Shown in pieces: positions 35,179 to 44,015 of a stretch of DNA of 64,000 nt (position 1 is the first letter of the stretch; every line of letters starts with the position of its first letter). The stretch lies in assembly GCF_007754155.1 (NCBI RefSeq), contig NZ_CP037423.1, positions 8,242,938-8,306,937 on the forward strand, written 5' to 3'. The position numbers and the translations under genes were made by a program. The DNA comes from Stieleria neptunia. Lineage in GTDB: Bacteria; Planctomycetota; Planctomycetia; Pirellulales; Pirellulaceae. The notes under the pieces are model-generated. The model was given only the letters and a program-made list of their open reading frames with translations. It had not been told where the DNA came from and searched no databases.

Positions 35179-35250
35179 CTGAAAAAATTTGAGATTGGAG
35201 ATCTCAAAGCTGAGAGTCGCACCCGGGCAGACCACGCCTGGGCACGAAAA

Positions 35251-35321
35251 GCGGGTGTAGCACAATGGTAGTGCAGCAGCCTTCCAAGCTGAATACGAGG
35301 GTTCGATTCCCTTCACCCGCT
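35251..35321 (+). tRNA. tRNA-Gly (anticodon TCC)
   Basis: 71 bases. The acceptor GCGGGTG pairs with CACCCGC, the anticodon loop is CTTCCAA, and the T-arm is GGTTCGATTCC. Third in the cluster. Confidence 0.97.
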
Positions 35322-35330
35322 CTGAGCGTC

Positions 35331-35744
<414 letters not shown>

Positions 35745-36941
35745 ATGGCCAAGGCAACATTTGAACGGACCAAGCCCCACGTTAACGTCGGCACGATTGG
35801 GCACATTGACCACGGTAAAACAACGACCACGGGTGCAATCCTGGCAGTCCAAGCCGCCAAAGGCTTGGCAGAGGCGAAGGGGTATTCGGATATCGCCAAG
35901 GGCGGTACCGTGCGTGACGCAACCAAGACGGTGACCATCGCGGTCGCCCACGTCGAGTACGAATCGGACAATCGTCACTACGCCCACATCGACTGCCCGG
36001 GCCACGCTGACTTTGTCAAGAACATGATCACCGGTGCCGCCCAAATGGACGGTGCGATCCTGGTCGTGTCGGCCGCGGACGGCCCGATGCCGCAAACCAA
36101 GGAACACGTGCTCCTGGCCCGTCAGGTCGGCGTTCCTTACATCGTCATCTTCCTCAACAAGTGCGACTTGGTCGACGACGAAGAGTTGTTGGAACTGGTC
36201 GAACTGGAAGCCCGCGAGTTGCTCAGCAAGTACGACTTCCCGGGCGACGACGTCCCCGTGATCCGCGGATCGGCTCTGCCGGCTTACAACAGCCCTGCCG
36301 ATCCCGAAGCCAGCAAGTGCATCACCGAACTGATGGAAGCGCTTGATGAGTACATCCCCGAGCCCGTCCGCGAAGACGACAAGCCATTCCTGATGGCCAT
36401 CGAAGACGTGTTCTCGATCGAAGGTCGTGGAACGGTCGCCACCGGTCGAATCGAGCGTGGCGTGATCAAGGTCGGCGAAGAAGTCGAAATCGTCGGCCTC
36501 GGCCCGAACTCGGCCAAGACGACCTGCACCGGCGTCGAAATGTTCCGCAAGGAAATGACCGAAGGACGTGCCGGAGACAACGTCGGCTGCCTGCTCCGCG
36601 GCATCAAGCGTGAAGAAATCCAACGCGGTCAAGTGTTGGCCAAGCCGGGATCGATCACCCCGCACACCAAGTTCGAAGCCGAAGTCTACTGCTTGAGCAA
36701 AGACGAAGGCGGCCGACACACGCCGTTCTTCAGCGGTTACCGTCCCCAGTTCTACTTCCGAACCACCGACGTGACCGGCACCGCCAACCTGGAAGGTGCC
36801 GAAATGTGCATGCCCGGCGACAACGTCAAAGTCACCGTCGAACTGCACAAGCCGATCGCCATGGACGATGGCGTCCGATTCGCCATCCGCGAAGGTGGCC
36901 GAACGGTCGGTTCGGGCGTTGTGACCAAAATCGTCGAGTAG
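35745..36941 (+). CDS. tuf: Elongation factor Tu
   Basis: 398 residues, the usual length. It delivers aminoacyl-tRNA to the ribosome as a GTPase. G1 is GHIDHGKTT; the effector loop, [12 protein letters not shown] and [18 protein letters not shown] follow; domains 2 and 3 are complete ([36 protein letters not shown]) and the chain ends [18 protein letters not shown] rho-independent terminator follows at 37002. The gene sits in the tRNA-tuf-secE-nusG-rplK order shared by many bacteria. Confidence 0.98.
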   Translation: MAKATFERTKPHVNVGTIGHIDHGKTTTTGAILAVQAAKGLAEAKGYSDIAKGGTVRDATKTVTIAVAHVEYESDNRHYAHIDCPGHADFVKNMITGAAQMDGAILVVSAADGPMPQTKEHVLLARQVGVPYIVIFLNKCDLVDDEELLELVELEARELLSKYDFPGDDVPVIRGSALPAYNSPADPEASKCITELMEALDEYIPEPVREDDKPFLMAIEDVFSIEGRGTVATGRIERGVIKVGEEVEIVGLGPNSAKTTCTGVEMFRKEMTEGRAGDNVGCLLRGIKREEIQRGQVLAKPGSITPHTKFEAEVYCLSKDEGGRHTPFFSGYRPQFYFRTTDVTGTANLEGAEMCMPGDNVKVTVELHKPIAMDDGVRFAIREGGRTVGSGVVTKIVE

Positions 36942-37001
36942 TCCCCAAACCGGGACCGTTTGGCAGCTGTTTTGACGCCAAACTCGATGAAAATGAACGC
37001 G

Positions 37002-37043
37002 AGAACCAACGAACCGTCTGTCGGGTCGTTGGTTCTTTGCTTT
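37002..37043 (+). terminator. Rho-independent terminator after tuf
   Basis: A perfect 11 bp stem, AGAACCAACGA (37002-37012) with TCGTTGGTTCT (37026-37036), encloses a 13-base loop and runs into TTTGCTTT. It lies 60 bp after the tuf stop and 39 bp before tRNA-Trp, so tRNA-Trp and secE would need a new promoter or read-through. Confidence 0.85.
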
Positions 37044-37081
37044 AAACTACGCGAAGCCGGATTTCGGTCCGGCCGCAGCGA

Positions 37082-37154
37082 AGGAGTGTAGCTCAATTGG
37101 CAGAGCACTGGTTTCCAAAACCAGCGGTTGCGGGTTCAAGTCCCTCCACTCCTG
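37082..37154 (+). tRNA. tRNA-Trp (anticodon CCA)
   Basis: 73 bases. The acceptor AGGAGTG pairs with CACTCCT, the anticodon loop TTCCAAA sits in a CTGGT/ACCAG stem, and the T-arm is GGTTCAAGTCC. Placed just before secE, as in many bacteria. Confidence 0.97.
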
Positions 37155-37307
37155 CTTTGATTTTCGGCTTTTCACGCTGCTCTGGTGCCAAGACCGGGGG
37201 CAGATGTACGATGAGCCTTTCCGCGGAGGCAAACGGGTCCTCCGTCCACACTGGCTGACAAACGCCGGCCCGAATGAGCCGGCCGATCCGAACGTAAGGA
37301 CAATCGA

Positions 37308-37766
37308 GTGTCTCGAGACATCGCCGGGAGCAAAGCGAGTACCGCCCCGAGTGGAGGTTCGCTGTCAAGCGAACTGTTCCACGCTGCCGTATACAAACCG
37401 AACCAAGGCCGCATCGTCCGCCAATTGACCGTTCTGGCAATCTGGCTGATCGTTGCCCTCGGAGCATGGCGGCTTTACGCCACCCTGGATGGATCGACGT
37501 CCAACAAAGCGATCGCCGTCGGGATCCCCGCGGGCATCCTGCTGGCCGGGCTGTGGATCGGTTTTCGGCTGATCAACTGGCCACGTTTTGCGGATTTTCT
37601 GATCGCCGTCGAAGCGGAGATGAAGAAGGTGACGTGGCCCAGCCGCGACGAGGTCAAACGCGCTTCGGTCGTCGTGATCGTGACGATCGCGATCCTGGCG
37701 ATCTCGTTGTTCCTGTTCGACGTCTTCTGGCAAGCTTTCTTCGATGCCCTGTGGGCCACCGCCTAG
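37308..37766 (+). CDS. secE: Preprotein translocase subunit SecE
   Basis: 152 residues from a GTG with AGGA eight bases upstream. SecE stabilises SecY in the translocon. The family signature is in VEAEMKKVTWPSRDEVKRAS, followed by the conserved last membrane span (VVVIVTIAILAISLFLFDVF). Two more spans precede it (LTVLAIWLIVALGAWRLY and AVGIPAGILLAGLWIGF), so this is a three-span SecE, longer than the one-span form of many bacteria. It lies upstream of nusG, 108 bp apart. Confidence 0.95.
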   Translation: MSRDIAGSKASTAPSGGSLSSELFHAAVYKPNQGRIVRQLTVLAIWLIVALGAWRLYATLDGSTSNKAIAVGIPAGILLAGLWIGFRLINWPRFADFLIAVEAEMKKVTWPSRDEVKRASVVVIVTIAILAISLFLFDVFWQAFFDALWATA

Positions 37767-37874
37767 CCGATTGCCCTGAGGCGATTTGCTGGTAGATTTG
37801 CAATCCGATCGGTCGCCGCACCTCTCGCCTGCCGCTTTTCACGTTCTACGCTCCCAGCCGTTTCCAGTGTTCCA

Positions 37875-38618
37875 ATGACCGACGAATCCAAATCTCCCAA
37901 CACCGATGACGCTGACTTGATGGACGAGTCCAGCGAAGTGCTTGAGGAAAATGATTCCGCGGAGGGTGGATCCGAGGAAATCGAAGCGTCCGAAGCCGCC
38001 GAAACGACCAGCGAGTCGACCGGCGAGGTGTTTCTGGACAGCGACGAGGATGATGACGATGCTCCCAGCGGCGACATCGAAATGGATTGGTACATCCTGA
38101 AGGTCGCGTTCAACCGCGAAGATTCCATCGCCGACGCGCTGCGAAAGAAAATCGCAATGGAAGGCATGGAAGAATACTTCGGCGACGTGGTCGTCCCCAG
38201 CGAAGACGTTGCCACGTTTACCCGTGACGGGAAGAAGCGGATCACCAAACGCAAGCTGTTGCCCGGATACATCATGGCCCGCATGGCCATCAACGACGAC
38301 ACCTGGTTCCTGGTCCGCGAAACCGGCGGGATCAGCGATTTTACCGGCTCGGCGGGCAAGCCGATGCCGATGGATCCGGCGGACGTGGATCGGTTCATCA
38401 ACCGGCCGATCGCCGAGGACGAAGAAGAAGCCCCGATCAAAACCGCAATCCCGTTCAAAGTCGGTGATCGCGTGCGGGTCAAGGAAGGGAATTTTGAAAA
38501 CCAAGAAGGTGATGTCGACGCCGTCGATGAAGCCAACGGCCGCATCACTGTGATCATCAATATTTTCGGCCGCAGCGTTCCTATGGAATTGGATCACTGG
38601 CAAGTCGAACCGGTGTAG
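37875..38618 (+). CDS. nusG: Transcription factor NusG with acidic N-terminal extension
   Basis: 247 residues, about 65 longer than usual. Residues 1-69 are a low-complexity acidic extension (EENDSAEGGSEE, DSDEDDDDAPSGD). The NGN domain starts at MDWYILKVAFN (70) and includes KRKLLPGYIMARM and LVRETGGISDF. The C-terminal KOW domain is complete (IPFKVGDRVRVKEGNFENQE then GDVDAVDE...). It binds RNA polymerase to control elongation and Rho termination. The extension is the unusual part and may be a lineage feature. Confidence 0.95.
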   Translation: MTDESKSPNTDDADLMDESSEVLEENDSAEGGSEEIEASEAAETTSESTGEVFLDSDEDDDDAPSGDIEMDWYILKVAFNREDSIADALRKKIAMEGMEEYFGDVVVPSEDVATFTRDGKKRITKRKLLPGYIMARMAINDDTWFLVRETGGISDFTGSAGKPMPMDPADVDRFINRPIAEDEEEAPIKTAIPFKVGDRVRVKEGNFENQEGDVDAVDEANGRITVIINIFGRSVPMELDHWQVEPV

Positions 38619-38672
38619 TTAACCTAACGCCGAACCACTCAGTCAACTCAAAATCATACCAATCATCCGATC

Positions 38673-39098
38673 ATGGCAAAGCAAGTAACAGGACAGGCAA
38701 AGTTTCAAGTTCCCGGCGGTCAAGCCACTCCGGCCCCTCCCGTCGGTACCTCGCTGGGTAAGTTCGGCGTGAACCTGGGACAATTCGTCCAAGCGTTCAA
38801 CGATCGCACCAAAGAGTACAACGGAACCCCGATCCCGGTCATCGTCACGGTTTACAACGACCGCAGCTTTGACTTCATCACCAAGAGCCCGCCGGCAGCC
38901 TCGCTGCTGAAACAGGCCGCGGGAATCGCCAAGGGAAGCGGTGTGCCGAACGTCAACAAAGTCGCCAAGGTGACCCGCGCCCAGTGCGAAGACATCGCCA
39001 CCAAGAAGATGGCCGACCTGAACGCCCGCAGCATGGACCAAGCGGTCCGAATGATCGAAGGCACCGCCCGCAGCATGGGCATCGACGTCGAAGGCTGA
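38673..39098 (+). CDS. rplK: 50S ribosomal protein L11
   Basis: 141 residues, the normal length. The N-terminal domain has QATPAPPVGTSLGKFGVNL and the RNA-binding domain has SPPAASLLKQAAGIAKGSG and KVTRAQCEDIATKKMADLNA. It binds the GTPase centre of 23S rRNA. Downstream, where rplA, rplJ, rplL and rpoB are usual, there is a repeat array instead, so this is the last gene of the cluster here. Confidence 0.97.
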   Translation: MAKQVTGQAKFQVPGGQATPAPPVGTSLGKFGVNLGQFVQAFNDRTKEYNGTPIPVIVTVYNDRSFDFITKSPPAASLLKQAAGIAKGSGVPNVNKVAKVTRAQCEDIATKKMADLNARSMDQAVRMIEGTARSMGIDVEG

Positions 39099-39100
39099 AC

Positions 39101-39123
39101 GTGGCGTAAGCTTCCAGCTTGCG
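39101..39123. repeat. Family B repeat, single arm
   Basis: GTGGCGTAAGCTTCCAGCTT followed by GCG starts two bases after the rplK stop, the same position relative to a gene end as the copies at 14971 and 22235. Confidence 0.7.
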
Positions 39124-39253
39124 TCCTCCTATCGCCCGCCACATCTCTCCAATCGCTACTGGTCGCAGTGCCCCACGTCGACGAGTGAACGTCCGCGTGT
39201 GACTCAAGCCGGCGTGCCGCAGTGTGGCCGCCATGGTGATTCCAAAGGATTAG

Positions 39254-39950
39254 CCGCGAAAGAGCACAGAGGACGCAAAAGAAGAAGGCCCCCGCGCGTT
39301 CGCAGAGCGTCCTGCCATCACTCTTCCGCGCGGGAATTCAAACCAGTGCTCAAACACGACCTATTGCGTTCTTTGCGCTCTTTTGTGTCCCCAGCCGAAA
39401 TCCACTCGCACAAGCCGCGAACGACTCCCCGGAACCGTTGAGGCCGCGAAAGAGCGCAAAGAGCACAAAAGAAGAAGGCGCCGACCGTTCGTAGAGTGTG
39501 TCGTCGCCATTCTCCCCGGCACCAATTCGAGCCAGTTTTCACGCTCACTCTTTTGCGTTCTTTGCGCTCTTTTGTGGCTCCCCTAAATCCACACGCACAA
39601 GCCGCGGACGACTCCCCGGAACCGTTGAGGCCGCGAAAGAGCGCAAAGAGCACAAAAGAAGAAGGCGCCGACCGTTCGTAGAGCGTGTCGTCGCCATTCT
39701 CTCCCGCGCCAATTGGATCCAGTTTTCACGCTCACTCTTTTGCGTTCTTTGCGCGCTTTTGTGGCTCCCCTAAATCCACACGCTCAAGCCGCGGACGACT
39801 CTCCAGAACCGTTGAGGCCGCGAAAGAGCGCAAAAGAAGAAGGCGCTGACCGTTCGTAGGGCGTGCCGTCGCCATTTCTCCCCGCCGCCAATTCGATCCA
39901 GTTTTCACGCTCACCCTTTTGCGTTCTTTCGTGGCGTTCCTCCATACTGC
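39254..39950. repeat. Inverted-repeat tandem array 1 (four units, 187-190 bp)
   Basis: Units start at 39254, 39444, 39631 and 39818. Each opens with CCGCGAAAGAGC then CAAAAGAAGAAGGC, and later has the opposite arm TTTTGCGTTCTTTGCGCTCT then TTTGTG. The spacers share ACTCCCCGGAACCGTTGAGG. The last unit is shortened and ends before the GxxExxY gene. The long reading frames in the array are open only because the repeat has few stops. Confidence 0.9.
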
Positions 39951-39997
39951 CGTTTCAGCGTCGAGGAGATTCGATCCTTCTATTTCACAGAGAAATC

Positions 39998-40390
39998 ATG
40001 GCATTTGAGACCACCGATGAAATCATGCGGCTTTGCGACGTCGTCCGGCAAACTGGATTTGAACTCCGGAAATATCATGGCAGCGGGCACCTCGAAAAGA
40101 TCTATGAAAATGGCTTAGCGCATCGACTTCGAAAGCAAGGTTTCGCGGTTCAGCAGCAGGTACCAATCACAGTTTTCGATGAAGACGGTACGCCACTGGG
40201 TGACTACTTTGCAGATCTACTCATCGAGGGCGTTCTCATCGTGGAGCTCAAAGCATGCAAGACAACCACCGACGAACACATCGCGCAGATACTTGGTTAC
40301 CTGCGAGCCACACGAATCGAACACGGCCTGCTCATCAATTTCGGCGCGAAGAAATTTGAAGTCAAGAAGTATGTTCAATCAGATTGTTGA
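39998..40390 (+). CDS. GxxExxY protein (PD-(D/E)XK nuclease-like)
   Basis: 130 residues from the ATG at 39998, the normal family length; the frame is open further upstream only into repeat sequence. The naming motif is GHLEKIY (Gly30, Glu33, Tyr36). The PD-(D/E)XK-like core is visible: Asp73 in YFADLLIEG and Glu83-Leu-Lys85 in IVELKACK, then HIAQILGYLRAT and LLINFGAKKFEVKK. The biochemical role of this small family is not established. It lies between two arrays of inverted repeats, with array half-units touching it on both sides, and shares no operon with other genes. Confidence 0.9.
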   Translation: MAFETTDEIMRLCDVVRQTGFELRKYHGSGHLEKIYENGLAHRLRKQGFAVQQQVPITVFDEDGTPLGDYFADLLIEGVLIVELKACKTTTDEHIAQILGYLRATRIEHGLLINFGAKKFEVKKYVQSDC

Positions 40391-40419
40391 ACGAAGCAAA
40401 CCATGATCGAACGGAGGGC

Positions 40420-42271
40420 TACGAAAGATCGAAGCGAGCGCGAAGAAAACCACGTCGTTTTTCGATGCTCCTGACAACGTCAACCGGGTCACCATGAGCC
40501 GCTTGCGCTCGCTCGTGGTTCCCCCAAAGTCCTACGCAGAAACCGGGAAAGCCTGTTTGGACCGATTAGCCGCGAAAGAGCACAGAGAACGCAAAAGAAG
40601 AAGGCCAGCGCGTTCACGGAACGTCTTGCCACCACTCTTTCGCGCGTCAATTCGGTCCTGTGCTCACTCTCGACCTTTTGCGTTCTTTGCGCTCTTTTGT
40701 GGCCCCCTCAAATCCCCACGCACAAGCCGAGGGGCCCGTCCTCGCCTGGAACGATTAGCCGCGAAAGAGCACAGAGAACGCAAAAGAAGCAGGCCAGCGC
40801 GTTCACGGAACGTCTTGCCACCACTCTTCCGCGCGTCAATTCGGTCCTGTGCTCACTCTCGACCTTTTGCGTACTTTGCGCTCTTTTGTGGCCCCCTCAA
40901 ATCCCCACGCATGAGCCGAGGGAACCGGCCCTCGCTCGGAACGATTGGCCGCGAAAGAGCACAGAGAACGCAAAAGAAGAAGGCCAGCGCGTTCACGGAA
41001 CGTCTTGCCACCACTCTTTCGCGCGTCAATTCGGTCCTGTACTCACTCTCGACCTTCGGCGTTCTTTGCGCTCTTTTGTGGCCCCCTCAAATCCCCACGC
41101 ACGAGCCGAGGGAACCGGTCCTCGCTCGGACCGATTAGCCGCGAAAGAGCACAGAGAACGCAAAAGAAGAAGGCCAGCGCGTTCACGGAACGTCTTGCCA
41201 CCACTCTTTCGCGCGTCAATTCGGTCCTGTACTCACTCTCGACCTTTTGCGTACTTTGCGCTCTTTTGTGGCCCCCTCAAATCCCCACGCATGAGCCGAG
41301 GGAACCGGTCCTCGCTCGGAACGATTGGCCGCGAAAGAGCACAGAGAACGCAAAAGAAGAAGGCCCGCGCGTTCACGGAACGTCTTGCCACCACTCTTTC
41401 GCGCGTCAATTCGGTCCTGTGCTCACTCTCGACCTTTTGCGTTCTTTGCGCTCTTTCGTGGCTCTCTCAAATCCCCACGCATGAGCCGAGGGAACCGGTC
41501 CTCGCTCGGAACGATTGGCCGCGAAAGAGCACAGAGAACGCAAAAGAAGAAGGCCCGCGCGTTCATAGAACGTCTTGCCACCACTCTTCCGCGCGTCAAT
41601 TCGGTCCTGTACTCACTCTCGACCTTTTGCGTACTTTGCGCTCTTTTGTGGCCCCCTCAAATCCCCACGCATGAGCCGAGGGAACCGGTCCTCGCTCGGA
41701 ACGATTGGCCGCGAAAGAGCACAGAGAACGCAAAAGAAGAAGGCCAGCGCGTTCATAGAACGTCTTGCCACCACTCTTCCGCGCGTCAATTCGGTCCTGT
41801 GCTCACTCTCGACCTTTTGCGTTCTTTGCGCTCTTTCGTGGCTCTCTCAAATCCCCACGCACGAGCCGAGGGAACCGGTCCTCGCTCGGAACGATTGGCC
41901 GCGAAAGAGCACAGAGAACGCAAAAGAAGAAGGCCAGCGCGTTCATAGAACGTCTTGCCACCACTCTTCCGCGCGTCAATTCGGTCCTGTGCTCACTCTC
42001 GACCTTTTGCGTTCTTTGCGCTCTTTCGTGGCTCTCTCAAATCCCCACGCACGAGCCGAGGGAACCGGTCCTCGCTCGGAACGATTGGCCGCGAAAGAGC
42101 ACAGAGAACGCAAAAAAGAAGGCCCGCGCGTTCATGGAACGTCTTGCCACCACTGTTCCGCGCGCCAGTTCGGTCCTGTGCTCACGCGCGACCTTTTGCG
42201 TTCTTTGCGCTCTTTTGTGGCTCCCCTAAATCCACACGCACAAGCCGGGAAAGCCAGTCCTCAACAGGAAC
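40420..42271. repeat. Inverted-repeat tandem array 2 (nine 189-190 bp units plus a decayed one)
   Basis: Units start at 40563, 40752, 40942, 41132, 41322, 41512, 41702, 41892 and 42082. Each has arm A (CCGCGAAAGAGCACAGAGAA, then CGCAAAAGAAGAAGGC), a spacer, arm B (CCTTTTGCGTTCTTTGCGCT, then CTTTTGTGGC) inverted to arm A, and a second spacer (GAGCCGAGGGAACCGGTCCT). Units are almost identical, with a few alternating variants (AGGCCAGCGCG or AGGCCCGCGCG; TTTTGTGGCCCC or TTTCGTGGCTCT). A diverged unit spans ~40420-40562. No gene is in it. Confidence 0.95.
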
Positions 42272-42273
42272 GA

Positions 42274-42702
42274 TTAGTTGGTCGGCCACAGCGGCCGGCG
42301 TTGGTTCTCCGGCAGAATCACGCGGTTGACACGCTCGGGGTCTTCTTGACTCCACGTCTCGCGCATCGTCTTGGCGCGCACCTGGCGCGTGATCGATTTG
42401 TCTTGCCAGCGAATCAGGTACGTCGATGACTGGTCGACCTGACGTGGCAGTTGCGAGGGATGCTTGACCAACCGCCAGGCTCGGACTTCGAACTGACGGT
42501 TCTTTCGGGACCAGTCAAAGAAGACGACTTGGCGGAACACTTCGCGGCCATGGTCGTCCAGAAAGTGATTCAACTCGACCAGATCTACTTCCGCCACGGT
42601 CGTGTTGGAATCGCGGCCGCCCGGCAAAATCCCACTCGCCGAGAAGGTAGCCGCCGACAGCGACGCGGCGGTCCACGCCGCGATGTAGATCATCAAGTTC
42701 AT
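42274..42702 (-). CDS. Small membrane-anchored or secreted hypothetical protein
   Basis: 142 residues. It starts with a hydrophobic segment (MNLMIYIAAWTAASLSAATF) and continues as a folded-looking domain (VDLVELNHFLDDHGREVFRQ, VVFFDWSRKNRQFEVRAWR, TYLIRWQDKSITRQVRA). No family is recognised. It starts eight bases after the stop of the upstream lipoprotein gene, so both share a transcript. Its stop codon lies at the very end of the repeat array. Confidence 0.65.
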   Translation of the reverse strand: MNLMIYIAAWTAASLSAATFSASGILPGGRDSNTTVAEVDLVELNHFLDDHGREVFRQVVFFDWSRKNRQFEVRAWRLVKHPSQLPRQVDQSSTYLIRWQDKSITRQVRAKTMRETWSQEDPERVNRVILPENQRRPLWPTN

Positions 42703-42710
42703 CGGTCGTA

Positions 42711-43811
42711 TTACCGGTAAAAGCTTCCGTCGGTCCCCGTGCTGGGATAACCACTGGTCGTCGGGTAAGAGCCGGATCCGGAGGTACTTCCGGGGGCATA
42801 TCCGCTGCTGGAATTCGTTCGGAACGATTCATTGGCAGACGGCGCCAGCGACGCGCTGGCTGTCGAAAACGAGGGTGCCGACGCACCGTTGGACGCGCCG
42901 GACGATGGCGGGCTACCACCGGGCAGACTGAACCCCGAGTTGCCCGCGGGGCCGGCGATCGAATCGGTCGCAGGACCGCTGGTCGCCGCAGGCTTGGGCG
43001 TGAACGGCTGGGGGTTGGTGGGGCTGGTCGTATTGGCGGCGGACGCGGCGGCCTTGACCGTGTTGAGCATCGAATCCGGCAGCGCAAACCCGCCCGCCGA
43101 CGTCGTCGGCTTGGTTGTCCCGGCCGATGGGAAACCGATACCGCTGGAATCCGAAGAAGAAGCCGAGTTCCCACCGGGACTTGAGCTGCCCGGCAGTGTG
43201 TAGCCGCTTGCCGAGCCCGATCCGGATTCAGGGACTCCGGGCGCCGGGTACGACGACGGCATCGAATAGCGACTGCTGGCTGCCGCCTCGGGCCGTGCGG
43301 CCGACTTGCTATTGGTACCGAATTGGTATCCGGCGGGGATCGCCGGAACGGACGAATGATTGCCCGGCGCAGCGGCATCGGGATTGGGATAGCCGGGCAA
43401 TTTGGCGGCGGAAACTCCGCCGGTCGATGGGGCGGTTGCGATGTTGAAGCCGTTGGCTTGGGCGGCGGCCCGGCTGGTGGCCGATGCGGTCCGGTTGGCG
43501 GCAACCGCCGCATCAAATCCAGTCCCGGGCGAATTCGGCGTCTGGGCGGAGGCGGCGACCACGTTTCGCGTTGCCGGTCCACCGGTTCCACCGGCGGCCG
43601 ATGCGATCGCCTCGGGCGTCGCCGATTCGCCGGGGGGTGTGGGGTAGGTGATGGTTGGACCGTTGCCGGCAAGCGCTTCGGCCGACGGTGCACTACGCCA
43701 ACTGAACATGTTCCATTTGGGCATCGCGCTGCGGCACCCGGTGAACGTGACCATCATGCCGGCGCAACCGGCGATCAATAATTGTTGCTTGAGCTTCGTT
43801 CGTTTCTGCAT
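42711..43811 (-). CDS. Predicted lipoprotein, Ser/Gly/Pro-rich
   Basis: 366 residues from the ATG at 43811, chosen because it puts a lipoprotein signal at the front (KLKQQLLIAGCAGMMVTFTGC; lipobox FTGC). In-frame starts upstream (43889, 43856) would give a long basic leader. The mature protein is almost entirely low-complexity Ser, Gly, Pro, Ala and Thr, with SGYPSTGTDGSFYR at the end, and looks disordered, as in surface or cell-wall-like linkers. It is followed by the 142-residue protein in the same operon. Function unknown. Confidence 0.7.
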   Translation of the reverse strand: MQKRTKLKQQLLIAGCAGMMVTFTGCRSAMPKWNMFSWRSAPSAEALAGNGPTITYPTPPGESATPEAIASAAGGTGGPATRNVVAASAQTPNSPGTGFDAAVAANRTASATSRAAAQANGFNIATAPSTGGVSAAKLPGYPNPDAAAPGNHSSVPAIPAGYQFGTNSKSAARPEAAASSRYSMPSSYPAPGVPESGSGSASGYTLPGSSSPGGNSASSSDSSGIGFPSAGTTKPTTSAGGFALPDSMLNTVKAAASAANTTSPTNPQPFTPKPAATSGPATDSIAGPAGNSGFSLPGGSPPSSGASNGASAPSFSTASASLAPSANESFRTNSSSGYAPGSTSGSGSYPTTSGYPSTGTDGSFYR

Positions 43812-44015
43812 CCTTGCAGCCTTTTTTCGGGCGTATTGGTTGGCGCATGCCGACATTCCTTCATCGGCTATCGGTTTACCCTCTGGCAATCATCACCCTA
43901 AAATGGGTGGAGAAATCAGGTCAAGAGCAGTTCAACGCCCTTTGGCAAGATTCGATTCGGTAAAACACACTCCCTCCCGTCTCGATACCGATTCCCCCTT
44001 CCGCACGAGGTCACC

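Noticed and set aside
39254..42271. CRISPR array
   Set aside because: The period is about 190 bp and both arms and spacers are repeated. CRISPR needs short repeats of ~25-40 bp with unique spacers, and no cas genes are present.
40494..42429. Long overlapping frames such as 40697-41674 and 41575-42429 with repeated protein text (RERAQRTQKKKA, HSRPFAFFALF)
   Set aside because: They are translations of the 190 bp repeat units. Every frame reads the same text in each unit, the arms are inverted repeats, and there is no normal start or gene-like composition.
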